A stretch of 64,000 nt of DNA from Mucilaginibacter rubeus (GCF_014643835.1 NZ_BMKD01000001.1:806001-870000), one strand, 5' to 3'; positions 28,612-38,660 are shown, counted from the stretch's first letter. Translations and numbers: made by a program. Notes: a model not told the origin generated them from the letters alone.

Positions 28612-29763
28612 ATGATAAACTTTTTACGGAAGGGAAGTATTATATTTTCGTTGTTACTTACCCAGCTATGCTATGGCCAGTCGCGGGTTAATACCCTGCC
28701 TACCTGGGCCTTTGGTGGCTTTGTGCGGCCGGCAAATATCAATCCTATTATCTCACCAGATACGGTTTCCCGGTTCCATGATCCGATGAGTAGAAGGCAG
28801 GTTCAATGGGAAGCTAACGATACTTTTAACCCTGGTGCAACCGTCAAGAACAATAAAATAGTAGTATTATACCGGGCTGAAGACTTGTACGGCATCGGTA
28901 TTGGCTTTCGTACTTCACGTGTTGGGTATGCCGAAAGTGCTGATGGTATTAAGTTTAGCAGAAGGAAAACCCCGGTGCTGTATCCCGATAATGATATTGC
29001 TAAAAAGTACGAATGGCCCGGAGGCTGTGAGGACCCCCGCGTAGCCGTTACGCCCAGCGGCACCTATGTTGTTTTTTACACCGAATGGAACCGCGATTTG
29101 CCAAGATTAGGTGTGGCCACATCAAAAGACCTCATCCATTGGAAAAAACACGGGCCGATATTTGAAGCTGCTTATCATGGCAGGTTTTTCAATATCGCCA
29201 GTAAATCAGCTTCTATATTAACTCGGGTGGTTAATGGTAAACAAGTGATTATTAAAACAAATGGAAAATATTGGCTGTACTGGGGCGAGCATCATGTATA
29301 TGCGGCAACATCAACAAACCTGTTAGACTGGGCCCCGGTGGTTGACAATAAAGGAGAGTTGAAAGAACTCATGTCCCCGCGCGATGGTTATTTCGATAGC
29401 GACTTAACCGAATGCGGCCCGCCTGCGTTGATGACCAAAAATGGTGTAATCCTGTTTTACAATGGCAAAAACAAACCCGCCGAAGGCAGGGACATCCGGT
29501 TTAACGCTAATTCATACTGTGCGGGGCAAGCCTTGTTTGATGCAAAAGATCCTTCTAAATTCAAAACACGCCTCGATATTCCTTTCTTAAGACCAATGGA
29601 ATCTTTCGAAAAAAGTGGTCAATATATTAACGGAACAGTTTTTATTGAAGGAATGGTTTATTTTAAAAGGAAATGGTTCCTTTACTATGGCTGTGCAGAT
29701 TCACGGGTAGCCGTAGCTGTATATGATCCATCGAAACCGGCGCCTCCTGATCCGGTTGAATAG
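28612..29763 (+). CDS. GH130-family glycosidase or glycoside phosphorylase
   Basis: This 383-residue secreted protein starts at ATG 28612, giving the signal MINFLRKGSIIFSLLLTQLCYGQ; an upstream in-frame GTG at 28573 is less likely. It forms a five-bladed propeller with the GH130 hallmark EDPR (GGCEDPRVAV) and supporting motifs DTFNPGAT, RAEDLYG, TSRVGYAESADG, YDSDLTECGPPALMT-like spacing and YYGCADSRVAVA. GH130 members are beta-mannoside phosphorylases or, in some subfamilies, hydrolases. An exported member near SusC/SusD is more likely a hydrolase, since phosphorolysis is normally cytoplasmic. It diverges from trehalase. Subfamily and linkage cannot be settled here. Confidence 0.9.
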   Translation: MINFLRKGSIIFSLLLTQLCYGQSRVNTLPTWAFGGFVRPANINPIISPDTVSRFHDPMSRRQVQWEANDTFNPGATVKNNKIVVLYRAEDLYGIGIGFRTSRVGYAESADGIKFSRRKTPVLYPDNDIAKKYEWPGGCEDPRVAVTPSGTYVVFYTEWNRDLPRLGVATSKDLIHWKKHGPIFEAAYHGRFFNIASKSASILTRVVNGKQVIIKTNGKYWLYWGEHHVYAATSTNLLDWAPVVDNKGELKELMSPRDGYFDSDLTECGPPALMTKNGVILFYNGKNKPAEGRDIRFNANSYCAGQALFDAKDPSKFKTRLDIPFLRPMESFEKSGQYINGTVFIEGMVYFKRKWFLYYGCADSRVAVAVYDPSKPAPPDPVE

Positions 29764-29786
29764 TATTTGACATTTGTTTACTGTTA

Positions 29787-30014
29787 ATGAGAAAAATATA
29801 GCTTAGAATCTTTGGGCTTTGGCTTAGCGGCTTATCTGTGTTTGCTTTAGCTGCCTTGTATAGTGGTACAAACCGCTCAGCCTTCCTTGATTATTTTGAT
29901 ACCTGGATGAGGAGATCATATATCGTGCTGTTTACTTTTGGGCTGTCATTAGTTGTTCACGTTATTGTTACTTTTTTAGTTCTCCCGCTATTACGAAAAT
30001 CTAAAACGCAATAG
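29787..30014 (+). pseudogene. Small two-helix membrane protein with in-frame amber codon at position 5
   Basis: Reading from ATG 29787, a TAG stop (29799-29801) falls at codon 5. The same frame then stays open for 70 codons to TAG 30012-30014. It encodes two clear membrane segments (LWLSGLSVFALAALYSG and YIVLFTFGLSLVVHVIVTF) joined by TNRSAFLDYFDTWMRRS, and ends LPLLRKSKTQ. The well-formed protein downstream of the stop suggests a real small gene recently broken by a nonsense mutation. Start at an alternative codon after the TAG is possible but would shorten the first helix. The family is not recognised. Confidence 0.55.
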
Positions 30015-30047
30015 CGACGGTTAGCTTGAATGTTCAACAATGATTAA

Positions 30048-33000
30048 CTAATTCAATAAATCAAGGAGGTCATCTTTTGACAATGAACTCGTAGCAGCGC
30101 TGTCGGGCCTGATCAGGCTATTTGCGATATCCTTTTTTGATTGCTGCATCACCATGATCTTCTCTTCTATAGTGCCGGGGCAAATGAGCCTTACCGCCAC
30201 AATTTTTTTATCCTGGCCTATGCGGTGGCAGCGGTCTATGGCCTGGTTTTCGACAGCCGGGTTCCACCACGGGTCGACGAGATAAACATAATCGGCTTCC
30301 GTTAAATTAAGACCGGTACCGCCGGCTTTGAGACTAATCAGGAATACCCTGATGCCGGGATCATTCTGAAACTCATTAACAACCTGCTCGCGTTTGCGGG
30401 TTTGACCGGTGAGGTATGAGAAGCGAATCCCGCGGGATATCAACTCCTTGCGGATAAGATCAAGCATGGAAACAAACTGCGAAAATATGAGGATCTTATG
30501 CTGGTGCTTTTTGCTTTCTATTTCCTCAATCAGCGTTTCCAATTTGGCCGATGCATCACCGGGCATTTTTTCGCCTTTTATGAGCATCGGCGAATCGCAG
30601 ATCTGTCTCAATTTGTTTAACCCTTTTAATACGTTCATCGGGCTTTTCTTTAGCTCCTCATTTGTTGTGGCCGAAATGTACTCTCTAAATTCTTTTTCGT
30701 ATGAGTCGTAAATATGACGCTGCTCCTGCTTCATTTCACAATACAACACCATTTCGGTTTTCTCGGGCAATTCAGTTGCAACCTGTTGTTTAGTACGCCG
30801 AAGTATAAAAGGCTTTACTTTTTCCTGTAGTTCGGCCGCGCGTTTGCTACCCTTAAATTTATCGATCGGAACCGCATAAATATCCTTGAAATATTGTTTG
30901 CTCCCCAATAAACCGGGGCAGGCAAATGAAAGTTGACCATACAAGTCGAACGTATTATTTTCTATCGGAGTACCCGTTATCGTAATTTTATTGCGCGATT
31001 TCAGGAGCCTTACAGCCTTGTAACGCTGCGATTCGGGATTTTTTATATTTTGCGATTCGTCGAGAAAAACGTAGTTGAAATTAAAATCCTTTAGAAAATT
31101 AACATCTGACAGTAATGTGCCGTAGGAGGTAAGCACTATCTCATACTGGTGCAGGTGTTTGGTATGCCTAAGTCGTTCAGCACCGTAAATGGTGTGGATG
31201 CTGATAGAAGGCGCAAATTTTTGTACCTCCTGCTGCCAGTTAAAGAGGAGCGAGGTAGGCACAACAATAAGGTTAGTGTTGTTTTCAGTTTTGCTGCGCT
31301 GTAAAAGGATAAAGGCAATCACCTGGAGACTTTTACCCAGACCCATATCATCGGCAAGGCAGCCGCCAAAATTAAGGTTATCCAAAAAACTTAACCAGTT
31401 TAATCCCTGGCGTTGGTAAGCGCGAAGCGTTCCGTTTAATCCGGGAGGAACCGGTACTTCATCAATGCTTTCTGTACCGGTAAGCTTTCTGTTGTATATC
31501 GCAAGTTCATTTCGCACGTCCTCGTCAAGCATTTCCTCGTCGTAATATTGCTGTATAGCAGTATAATTACTTTTTGAAGTATGCAGCGTGTCATTATCAG
31601 CAATCTCTCCCGAATTAAAATAATCAGTGAATTTCTCTATCCATTCGGTGGGTAAAATTCCCCGGGTTCCATCATCAAGGTGTACATACTTGCTTTTATT
31701 TTTTACAGCCTGGTGAACCTGTTTCAACGAAGCTCTTTTTTTGCCAAATTTTATATCGATAACTGTATTGAACCAGTTAATCCCGCTCACTACGTTGATG
31801 GTTATCTTTACTTTATGCGGGTTCAGCTTGTTGCCTTCCAGTTCGTTAAAGCCGAGTATTTCGATCTTGTGGTTATGCCATTCGTCAAATACATTTAAAA
31901 ACCACTCCTCATCTAAAAAATGCCTTTTATGCAGGTAGAAGTAATCAAGGCCGTTATCCAACTGTTCGTTAAAATAAGGGTGTTGTTTTACAAGCAGAGC
32001 TGTAAAGGCTATTTCCTCATCATCGCGCCGTTTAACTAAAAATTGGTTGCCTTTTTCGTCGGTTCCGTAGATCTGCCTTTGCGTGCGCATCGGGATCTCG
32101 GCCTCACCATAACGCAGCACAGGTATGATCATGACATGTGCGCCAAAGTCCGACAGATAAATGATCTTCTCGGTAGGCTGATCAAAGCCTTCTTTTTTTA
32201 TTTGCTCTTGTGTTGCAGGTTTAATGTAAGTATAATCAATAAGAAGCTTGTTTTCCAGTTTGTTAAGCAAATGTGATTTTAATTCTGCAAACTTACTCTT
32301 ATGTACCTGCAGGCTGCCTTGTTTCTTTTTCAAAAGGTCGAGGATATTTAATACCTGTAAGCTTTCAATAAGATAAAGCGCGTTGCCTATGCCGATAAAA
32401 TAAGTATACCTGATATCAAGGTCCTTAACATTGTACAGCAAGCCATCTATATTAAAAATGCCGCTTATTTCATAAAACTCATCCCAGGTATTTACTTTTA
32501 GCTCCAGGTCACTTTTTAAATTTTTAACCAATACAGGGTTTATCGAGCCAGCTGTTACTTTATCCGAAACAGTGTTGTCATGCGCGTAAAAACTGTAGGC
32601 CAATGGGTTTTTAACAACGGCTTTTAGTGCTGCGATATCCGCAGCAGTTCTTTGTATGTTAATATGATTTTGAAACTTATGTACCCCGGTAAAGAATTTG
32701 AGTTGCTGTGCGTCATTCGTTTCCCAAATCAGGTCTAAAGGAGCTATAGGCACAAGGGGGTTCTTGATTTTTCCATCTTTGGTGCTTTGTGCGGTGTATA
32801 GTTCAATAAATAAATATTTATAGTATTTATGCTGTTTTAGTATGATACAAGTTGTTTTATCCGTGTCCTCGCCAGGTTGCCCAACCGGTTCAGAAATGTT
32901 ATTAACTATAACGCTTTGCAAACTGGCAAGGCTCTCTTTGGTAATGGCTGTTAACGCGGCGGAGCGGGGGACTATCTCGAAATTTTTAGACAGTGATTTT

Positions 33001-33437
33001 ACCTCGAAAAACTTGTCGAGATCAGGGGCCTCTTCAAGTCCGTAATCAGCTGCTGCTTTTTTTAACTTTTTATGTCTTAGTTCGTCATCAAAAAATAACC
33101 GTAACTCATCACGCTGTGTTATTGCCGATAGTACCTGTGCCTGGTGCTCGCACAGTTTATTACCTGTAGCATGGCACCCGCACGAAAGTGCCAGCTGCCC
33201 TTCATGACTGGTAATGATTACCTCGGGGAAGGCAACCGTACCCGACTGATTGGTAAAAGCTCCGTGGTTAATTTCCAAATGTTTGGCCAGTATTTGCCTG
33301 TAACTTTGCTTGTCAAAATAAATGCTGACGGCTGCATGAGCGGCAATAACACTTTCACTAAAGTCGGTTATGGTTGCGCCTTTGATGATAATATTATGGT
33401 TGCTTTCGCCTTCCTGGTAGCTGATTATCCTGATCAC
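30048..33437 (-). CDS. SWIM-domain SNF2-family DNA-dependent ATPase (Swi2/Snf2 helicase-like)
   Basis: This 1129-residue protein has an N-terminal SWIM zinc finger (Cys86-x-Cys88, Cys96-x-His98, in SCGCHATGNKLCEHQ), a long middle region of unknown fold, and a C-terminal SNF2 motor. The motor motifs are DDMGLGKS (Lys702), the Walker B variant DESQNIKNP, TGTPIENN, LRRTKQQV, ILIFSQFVSMLD, LTGQT, AGGTGLNL and the arginine-finger motif DRCHRIGQ. Bacterial SNF2 proteins translocate on DNA and remodel protein-DNA complexes such as stalled RNA polymerase or repair intermediates. No methylase or nuclease gene accompanies it, so a phage-defence role is not suggested. It is divergent from the phosphoesterase gene. 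Confidence 0.95.
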   Translation of the reverse strand: MIRIISYQEGESNHNIIIKGATITDFSESVIAAHAAVSIYFDKQSYRQILAKHLEINHGAFTNQSGTVAFPEVIITSHEGQLALSCGCHATGNKLCEHQAQVLSAITQRDELRLFFDDELRHKKLKKAAADYGLEEAPDLDKFFEVKSLSKNFEIVPRSAALTAITKESLASLQSVIVNNISEPVGQPGEDTDKTTCIILKQHKYYKYLFIELYTAQSTKDGKIKNPLVPIAPLDLIWETNDAQQLKFFTGVHKFQNHINIQRTAADIAALKAVVKNPLAYSFYAHDNTVSDKVTAGSINPVLVKNLKSDLELKVNTWDEFYEISGIFNIDGLLYNVKDLDIRYTYFIGIGNALYLIESLQVLNILDLLKKKQGSLQVHKSKFAELKSHLLNKLENKLLIDYTYIKPATQEQIKKEGFDQPTEKIIYLSDFGAHVMIIPVLRYGEAEIPMRTQRQIYGTDEKGNQFLVKRRDDEEIAFTALLVKQHPYFNEQLDNGLDYFYLHKRHFLDEEWFLNVFDEWHNHKIEILGFNELEGNKLNPHKVKITINVVSGINWFNTVIDIKFGKKRASLKQVHQAVKNKSKYVHLDDGTRGILPTEWIEKFTDYFNSGEIADNDTLHTSKSNYTAIQQYYDEEMLDEDVRNELAIYNRKLTGTESIDEVPVPPGLNGTLRAYQRQGLNWLSFLDNLNFGGCLADDMGLGKSLQVIAFILLQRSKTENNTNLIVVPTSLLFNWQQEVQKFAPSISIHTIYGAERLRHTKHLHQYEIVLTSYGTLLSDVNFLKDFNFNYVFLDESQNIKNPESQRYKAVRLLKSRNKITITGTPIENNTFDLYGQLSFACPGLLGSKQYFKDIYAVPIDKFKGSKRAAELQEKVKPFILRRTKQQVATELPEKTEMVLYCEMKQEQRHIYDSYEKEFREYISATTNEELKKSPMNVLKGLNKLRQICDSPMLIKGEKMPGDASAKLETLIEEIESKKHQHKILIFSQFVSMLDLIRKELISRGIRFSYLTGQTRKREQVVNEFQNDPGIRVFLISLKAGGTGLNLTEADYVYLVDPWWNPAVENQAIDRCHRIGQDKKIVAVRLICPGTIEEKIMVMQQSKKDIANSLIRPDSAATSSLSKDDLLDLLN

Positions 33438-33595
33438 TCGTATATTGATGTGTTACCCGGTAAATATCATAACAATTATATAAAAGAAGACAATCACCAA
33501 CGCATTTTCGTTAACTATGTAACAATTATATTCTTTATCAAATATTTACCTTTAGTAAACGTATCTGCCTTAATTTAGCCACTTAGTTCAGTACT

Positions 33596-36334
33596 ATGAA
33601 GTATCCAAAATTCTTATTGCATCTATCCATATTAGCAATTTTTTTTCCCCTTTATGCCTGCCATACCGTTTCTGGCAACAAACAAAGCTCCGATAATGAA
33701 CAGGTTAATATGCACAGTGCTTATGATGACAGCACACTAAATCGCCATATACTACCGGTTTTAATGCCTTACAACCGTATTATTGATCCGGCAGGAACGG
33801 TGATATCGTTTGGCGATGCATCCGACGAAAATCATAGCATGGATGTAAGGCTGATCCCCGGCACCAGGTTTATCGCTGTCGAAGACCGATACGGACTTAC
33901 TATAATTGATACACTCTCAAAAAAAGTAACCACCCGCTGGACCTATAAACAAGATCCCCGCTACGGCGGACTTACAAGTACTTACTCCGGCCTAAAAGTT
34001 GTAAATATTGACAATCAAACTCAAATATATTGGAGCGCTGCAGCAGGCAAGGGTAAGGATTCAAAATCGTACGTTTTCCAGGCTATCTGGAAAGATGGTA
34101 ATATCAGCATACAAAACACTTTCAATTTTAAAGCTGAAGGCGAGTCGCCATTGGCATTACCTAACGATTTAGCCATCAATAAAGAAAATGGTATAAATTA
34201 CTTATATGTAGTTTTAAACGGGAATAATCAACTGGTAAAGATTAATTTAACTGATAATAAAACCGTTTGGACAAGATCGACCGGTGTTGCACCTTATGGA
34301 TTGACGATAGCAAAGGGCAAGATATTTTTAACCAACTGGGCCGGGCCGCAAGCTATTGATACATTGAAGCGTGAAACAGCGGGTGTACCCTATGGTAAGG
34401 CTTATGTCGATCCTAAAACAGGGGCAACAGTGCAGGGCACTGTAATGGTTATGGATTTGGCTAAAGGAGATGTGATCAAGGAAATTACTGTGGGGCTGCA
34501 TCCTAATGCCATTATCAACAGTGCCGATGAAGCTTTTGTTTATGTTGCGAATGGCAATAGTGACATGGTATCGGTAATTTCAACAAGTTCATTACAAAAT
34601 GTAGCAGCGATTGATGTTAAATTAAATCCTGGCAAAAAGAGTTATATAGGTGATACGCCCAATGCTTTAGCCATTAATGCCGATGGTACAATACTTTATG
34701 TAGCAAATGGTTTGGATAACGCTGTGGCCATGGTAAAATTGGGTAGTAAAACATCTCTTAAAGGAACCGGCACTAACGAAGTGAAAGGCTTTATTCCAAC
34801 CGAAGCATACCCTGGCGGCCTGGCTGTTGACGGCAATAATTTATTTGTAACTAACCTGGAAGGAGAAGGCTCGAGGGTAAGTGCCGATGAGATAGGTAAA
34901 AGCAATTTGAAAGGTGATTTACCCTCGGGAGCAGACGTTACAGCTTACAACTCGCACCATTCGAAGGCTACGGTATCAATGATAGCCATTCCCGATGATG
35001 CTTTGCTTAAAAAGTATACTCAAAAAGTCCAAAACCTAAACCTGAGTTTCCGCCAGCAGATAGCGCAGCTACTGCCCCGTAAAAACATTGCGCCTAAACC
35101 CATACCAGAGCGTATTGGCGAGCCATCGGTATTTAACCATGTGCTTTATATCATCAAGGAAAACCGTACATACGACCAGGTTTTGGGCGATATGCCTGAA
35201 GGTGAAGGCAATAAATCGCTTTGTATTTATGGTGATAGTGTTACCCCTAATCAGCATAATTTAGCGCGCAACTTTTTATTGCTTGATAATTATTATGCCT
35301 CAGGAAAATGCTCTGCCGAAGGGCACCAATGGACTGATGCCGCTATGGTTACAGATTATGTTGAAAAAAGCGTCCGTTCATGGTTTAGAAGTTATCCTCA
35401 TGTGCAGGAGGATGCTTTGGTTTATGACGGGAACGGTTTTATCTGGAATAATGCCGCCGATCATGGCAAAACGGTCAGAATTTACGGTGAAGCCTGTGCC
35501 GTGCATTTTGATGATAAGTTAAACTGGAGCGATATTTATAACAATTACACAGCAGGTAAACCATTCGCATTTAAAAACACCAGCACTATTTCCCGGGTGA
35601 GGCCAATGCTGTCACAAAACTTCCCGGGATCTGACGAGCATAAGATTAATGAACAGTTACGGGCCACCGCTTTTATTAAAGAGCTACATGAATATGAGCA
35701 AAAGCCCGGCGACCAGTTACCGCAACTAATGATCATGGCCCTATCGGCCGATCATACCGTAGGCACGAGGCCAGGCTACCCGACACCTGACGCTATGGTA
35801 GCTGATAATGACCTGGCGCTCGGCCGTATTGTTGAAGCAGTTTCAAAAAGCCGTTTCTGGAAAAACACGGTAATATTTGTTACCGAAGATGATTCACAGG
35901 CAGGGTGGGACCATGTATCTGCATATCGTACTACAGGGTTTGTGATTAGTCCGTATAGCAGGTTACAGCATAAGGTGAGCAAAAACTATAATCAAACCTG
36001 TATAGTGCGTTCTATTGAGCAAATATTGGGCTTACCACCAATGAATATTATTGACGCTACTGCATTACCTATGTTTGATTGCTTTACCGGCAAACCATCT
36101 GCATACACTTATACCAGTTTAAAAAACAGGGTTCCGCTCAATACAATCAACCAGCCTTTTTCTGCGCTAAAAGGTTCTGCATTGCATTTTGCACAATTAT
36201 CATCAAGACCTGAATACGATCATATTGACGGTGGTAATGATGATGTGATGAACAGGATACTTTGGTTTGCGGCCAAGGGTAAAAAAGCTTATCCCGCTAA
36301 ACTGGCGGGCAAAGATGAAGATCATGATGATTGA
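33596..36334 (+). CDS. Beta-propeller (YncE-like) and phosphoesterase fusion lipoprotein
   Basis: This 912-residue lipoprotein (signal ending in the lipobox LYAC) combines two domains. Residues about 60-480 form a seven-bladed YncE-like propeller (NDLAINKENGINYLYVV, HPNAIINSADEAFVYVANG, NALAINADGTILYVANG). Residues about 500-880 form a phosphoesterase domain of the alkaline phosphatase/phospholipase C superfamily, with VLYIIKENRTYDQVLGD near the metal-binding Glu/Asn, GHQWTDAAM, SADHT and VTEDDSQAGWDHV supplying Asp and His ligands. Such fusions are recurrent in Bacteroidota; the substrate is not known and may be phospholipid or phosphosugar. It is a single transcription unit ending at a terminator. 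Confidence 0.9.
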   Translation: MKYPKFLLHLSILAIFFPLYACHTVSGNKQSSDNEQVNMHSAYDDSTLNRHILPVLMPYNRIIDPAGTVISFGDASDENHSMDVRLIPGTRFIAVEDRYGLTIIDTLSKKVTTRWTYKQDPRYGGLTSTYSGLKVVNIDNQTQIYWSAAAGKGKDSKSYVFQAIWKDGNISIQNTFNFKAEGESPLALPNDLAINKENGINYLYVVLNGNNQLVKINLTDNKTVWTRSTGVAPYGLTIAKGKIFLTNWAGPQAIDTLKRETAGVPYGKAYVDPKTGATVQGTVMVMDLAKGDVIKEITVGLHPNAIINSADEAFVYVANGNSDMVSVISTSSLQNVAAIDVKLNPGKKSYIGDTPNALAINADGTILYVANGLDNAVAMVKLGSKTSLKGTGTNEVKGFIPTEAYPGGLAVDGNNLFVTNLEGEGSRVSADEIGKSNLKGDLPSGADVTAYNSHHSKATVSMIAIPDDALLKKYTQKVQNLNLSFRQQIAQLLPRKNIAPKPIPERIGEPSVFNHVLYIIKENRTYDQVLGDMPEGEGNKSLCIYGDSVTPNQHNLARNFLLLDNYYASGKCSAEGHQWTDAAMVTDYVEKSVRSWFRSYPHVQEDALVYDGNGFIWNNAADHGKTVRIYGEACAVHFDDKLNWSDIYNNYTAGKPFAFKNTSTISRVRPMLSQNFPGSDEHKINEQLRATAFIKELHEYEQKPGDQLPQLMIMALSADHTVGTRPGYPTPDAMVADNDLALGRIVEAVSKSRFWKNTVIFVTEDDSQAGWDHVSAYRTTGFVISPYSRLQHKVSKNYNQTCIVRSIEQILGLPPMNIIDATALPMFDCFTGKPSAYTYTSLKNRVPLNTINQPFSALKGSALHFAQLSSRPEYDHIDGGNDDVMNRILWFAAKGKKAYPAKLAGKDEDHDD

Positions 36335-36403
36335 TCGGGAAAATAGCTAACGTCAACATCATTCCCAGAGATTAACCGTATAATATTACATGGATGATTA
36401 GAG

Positions 36404-36436
36404 CTCGTTGCCTTAACCAGACAGCGAGTTTTTTTT
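36404..36436 (+). terminator. Intrinsic terminator after phosphoesterase lipoprotein gene
   Basis: The 7-bp stem ctcgttg (36404-36410) pairs with cagcgag (36422-36428), including one G-U pair, around an 11-nt loop. Eight T residues follow. Confidence 0.75.
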
Positions 36437-36624
36437 ATAGCTGATTGCCTTAAATTTCTATTGATCTATTAATTGTTTTATGCGTAAAAATACGGGAAAC
36501 TCTTCTGAAAATTCCGTGAAATTACGTGGTCATTTGTGCACGATATTACTTTATCTTTATTGCAAACCTCATCAACGCCTGCAAACAATTAATCAATTAA
36601 TTTTTCAACCTAACCAAAAAAGTT

Positions 36625-37734
36625 ATGAAAATTTCTGCGCTTGATGAGAACGGCGCACCAGTCGACTGGTGGTTTATCTACAAAGTTCCGCAACTTGACG
36701 GAGGTGTGGGTAATGACAAAGCTACAGGGTACGAATATGTTTATTACGACTCAACTATCGATGCCAATACCGACGCCCGAAAAAGGACGATTACAAAATC
36801 ACCCAATGTTTTGAATGGCGATAAAGGAGCACTCAACCTGACTATGGACTCCGTATTCAAAAACATTAAATCACCGGCTCCGAGTACCGGATGGGTTCTT
36901 TATAATGACGAGATGCCCGAAAGTGCCAATAAACATGATGATGGCACCAAAGGGCATACCAAGGGAGTATTGGCATTTGATACCGAATCTAAAACTGCAT
37001 TTTGGTTACTTCACTCATGGCCGAAATTTGCAGACCCTGGTGCCATCAAAGATCCTACTCCCAAATACGGGCAAACCTACCTGTGCATTTCATTGGATTT
37101 GGATACCGCTAATCTTATTGCCAAACAGATGCTGAACCACCAGGAGCCGCAAATCTATCTTCATAATACCGCCAACCTGCCCGCAACTGCCGAGTTGCAT
37201 TCGCTGACACAGCCTTTGGCGAGCCACCCGATCGCTCTGGGCGACTCGATCGATTTAAAGTCTATTGGCGGTATGCCATTCAAAGTTATAGCCAAGAACC
37301 GGGAATGGAATAAAGATTTTTGGAACGAATTGGTAGGGCCTATCCTAAACGACGATTTAGACATTGAAACCTGGATCCGCGGTCCTATTCCACCTATCGC
37401 TGATAGCGACGGCATTCACAAAACTTTTGACATCAAGTATATCAATTTAGGTTTCATGGGTGCACACTGGGCCTGGCCCGAAACACATGACCATGCCAAA
37501 TGGGGAGTCACATTGCATGACCCCTGGGTTTGTGTTGGCGATATCAACCGCATGATTTCGCAAAGGAGGCGCGGCGGCTGTACAATTGCATTTCAAAATC
37601 AAACTTTATGGTCGGGTTTATCCAAAACAAGTTTGCTTTTAGCGCCTCCGGGGCATAACAGAACTGAAGCTCACGTTCTGATCCAAAAAACACATCATCT
37701 TCATGCCGAAGCACCATTGAGGGAACAGCAGTAA
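36625..37734 (+). CDS. DNase II-family nuclease homologue
   Basis: This 369-residue protein matches the DNase II family throughout: N-terminal LDENGAPVDWWFIYKVP, GHTKGVLAFD with His111 and Lys113, FWLLHSWPKF with His130, YGQTYLCISL, IETWIRGP, DHAKWGV with His290 and Lys292, and CVGDINRMISQ plus RGGCTIAF. DNase II uses two HxK motifs in a phospholipase D-like fold to cut DNA without metal, usually at acid pH in lysosomes. The three histidines correspond to those essential in the mammalian enzyme. There is no signal peptide, and upstream in-frame codons do not supply one, so a cytoplasmic or non-classically exported location is implied. It is monocistronic. Bacterial members are uncommon. Confidence 0.88.
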   Translation: MKISALDENGAPVDWWFIYKVPQLDGGVGNDKATGYEYVYYDSTIDANTDARKRTITKSPNVLNGDKGALNLTMDSVFKNIKSPAPSTGWVLYNDEMPESANKHDDGTKGHTKGVLAFDTESKTAFWLLHSWPKFADPGAIKDPTPKYGQTYLCISLDLDTANLIAKQMLNHQEPQIYLHNTANLPATAELHSLTQPLASHPIALGDSIDLKSIGGMPFKVIAKNREWNKDFWNELVGPILNDDLDIETWIRGPIPPIADSDGIHKTFDIKYINLGFMGAHWAWPETHDHAKWGVTLHDPWVCVGDINRMISQRRRGGCTIAFQNQTLWSGLSKTSLLLAPPGHNRTEAHVLIQKTHHLHAEAPLREQQ

Positions 37735-37895
37735 ACGTAATTTACAATTTAAAACTTTTCCATACACGCCAGTATACAAAAATTCTGCTCAAGCGGGATT
37801 TTTGTATACATATTAGGCTGTTTTTTATAACATAGCGGATGGTTTGCTTATATTTAACTATCTCTTTGATATAAAATTATAAGCCGGCGCTGCCA

Positions 37896-38609
37896 ATGAT
37901 TTTAAACGGAAAATACTTTAGCTTCGAACCGAGGCGATATGCATTTATGCTAATCGCTCTTTTTACTACTAACGGCTTTGCGCACGCTCAAAACTTACCC
38001 AACGAAACAAGACCACGCATCGTAATTACAGCAGATCCGGAATTGGATGATAATAATTCACTTATTCGGTTCCTGCTATATAGCAGTGATGTTGAAATTG
38101 AAGGATTGATTTATGCCAGCAGCGCTTTTCATTGGAAGGGAGATAGCAAAAGAACCAAATGGTTTGTACCGGGACGGGAGTATACCCGCTTTGGATTAAA
38201 CTTGTGCCCATGTGAATCGTGGCGGTGGGGTGAAGATGAGCATTTTATTCATGATGCTGTGTATACCTACGCAAATGTTTACGCCAATCTAAAAATTCAT
38301 AATTTCAATTATCCTGCACCTGATGTACTCAGAGGCAAAATCAGGATTGGGAATATTGAATTTGATGGTGATATTTCAAAAGATTCACCAGGTTCAGACC
38401 TCATCAAAACCCTGATACTTGATGATAAACCGGGCCAATTGTTTATTACAGCATGGGGAGGCCAAAGCACTATAGCGCGAGCTTTAAAAGCTATTCAGGA
38501 ACAATATGAGTTCACCGCCAATTGGGAGCAAACGAAATTAAAAATTTATCGAAAGGTGGTTTTACTTCCCTCCAGTGACCAGGATGATACTTATGCAAAA
38601 TTATATTAA
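37896..38609 (+). pseudogene. DUF1593 (nucleoside-hydrolase-like) protein, truncated by frameshift
   Basis: This 237-residue frame has a signal peptide (LIALFTTNGFAHAQ). It covers the N-terminal half of a DUF1593 protein: the Asp-rich loop TADPELDDNNSLIRFLLYS, IEGLIYASSAFHW, GSDLIKTLILDD and AWGGQSTIARAL. The family is normally about twice this length. After QDDTYA the frame stops, but shifting by one base at the A-run near 38596 restores the family-like NYIKPNWPGVYHMF up to a TAG just before 38645. Family members resemble nucleoside hydrolases and often accompany carbohydrate-binding domains. The remainder of the gene is missing. It appears to be a decayed gene fused to a different remnant downstream. 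Confidence 0.7.
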
Positions 38610-38660
38610 ACCTAACTGGCCGGGTGTTTATCATATGTTTTAGAGTATAAAACTGCTAAT

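Noticed and set aside
30048-33437. SNF2 gene as part of a phage-defence island
   Set aside because: No methylase, nuclease or other defence gene flanks it; the SWIM-SNF2 form is widespread as a housekeeping gene.
33144-33578. 144-codon plus-strand frame near the SNF2 start
   Set aside because: Mostly antisense to the SWIM-finger end of the SNF2 gene; composition is not protein-like.
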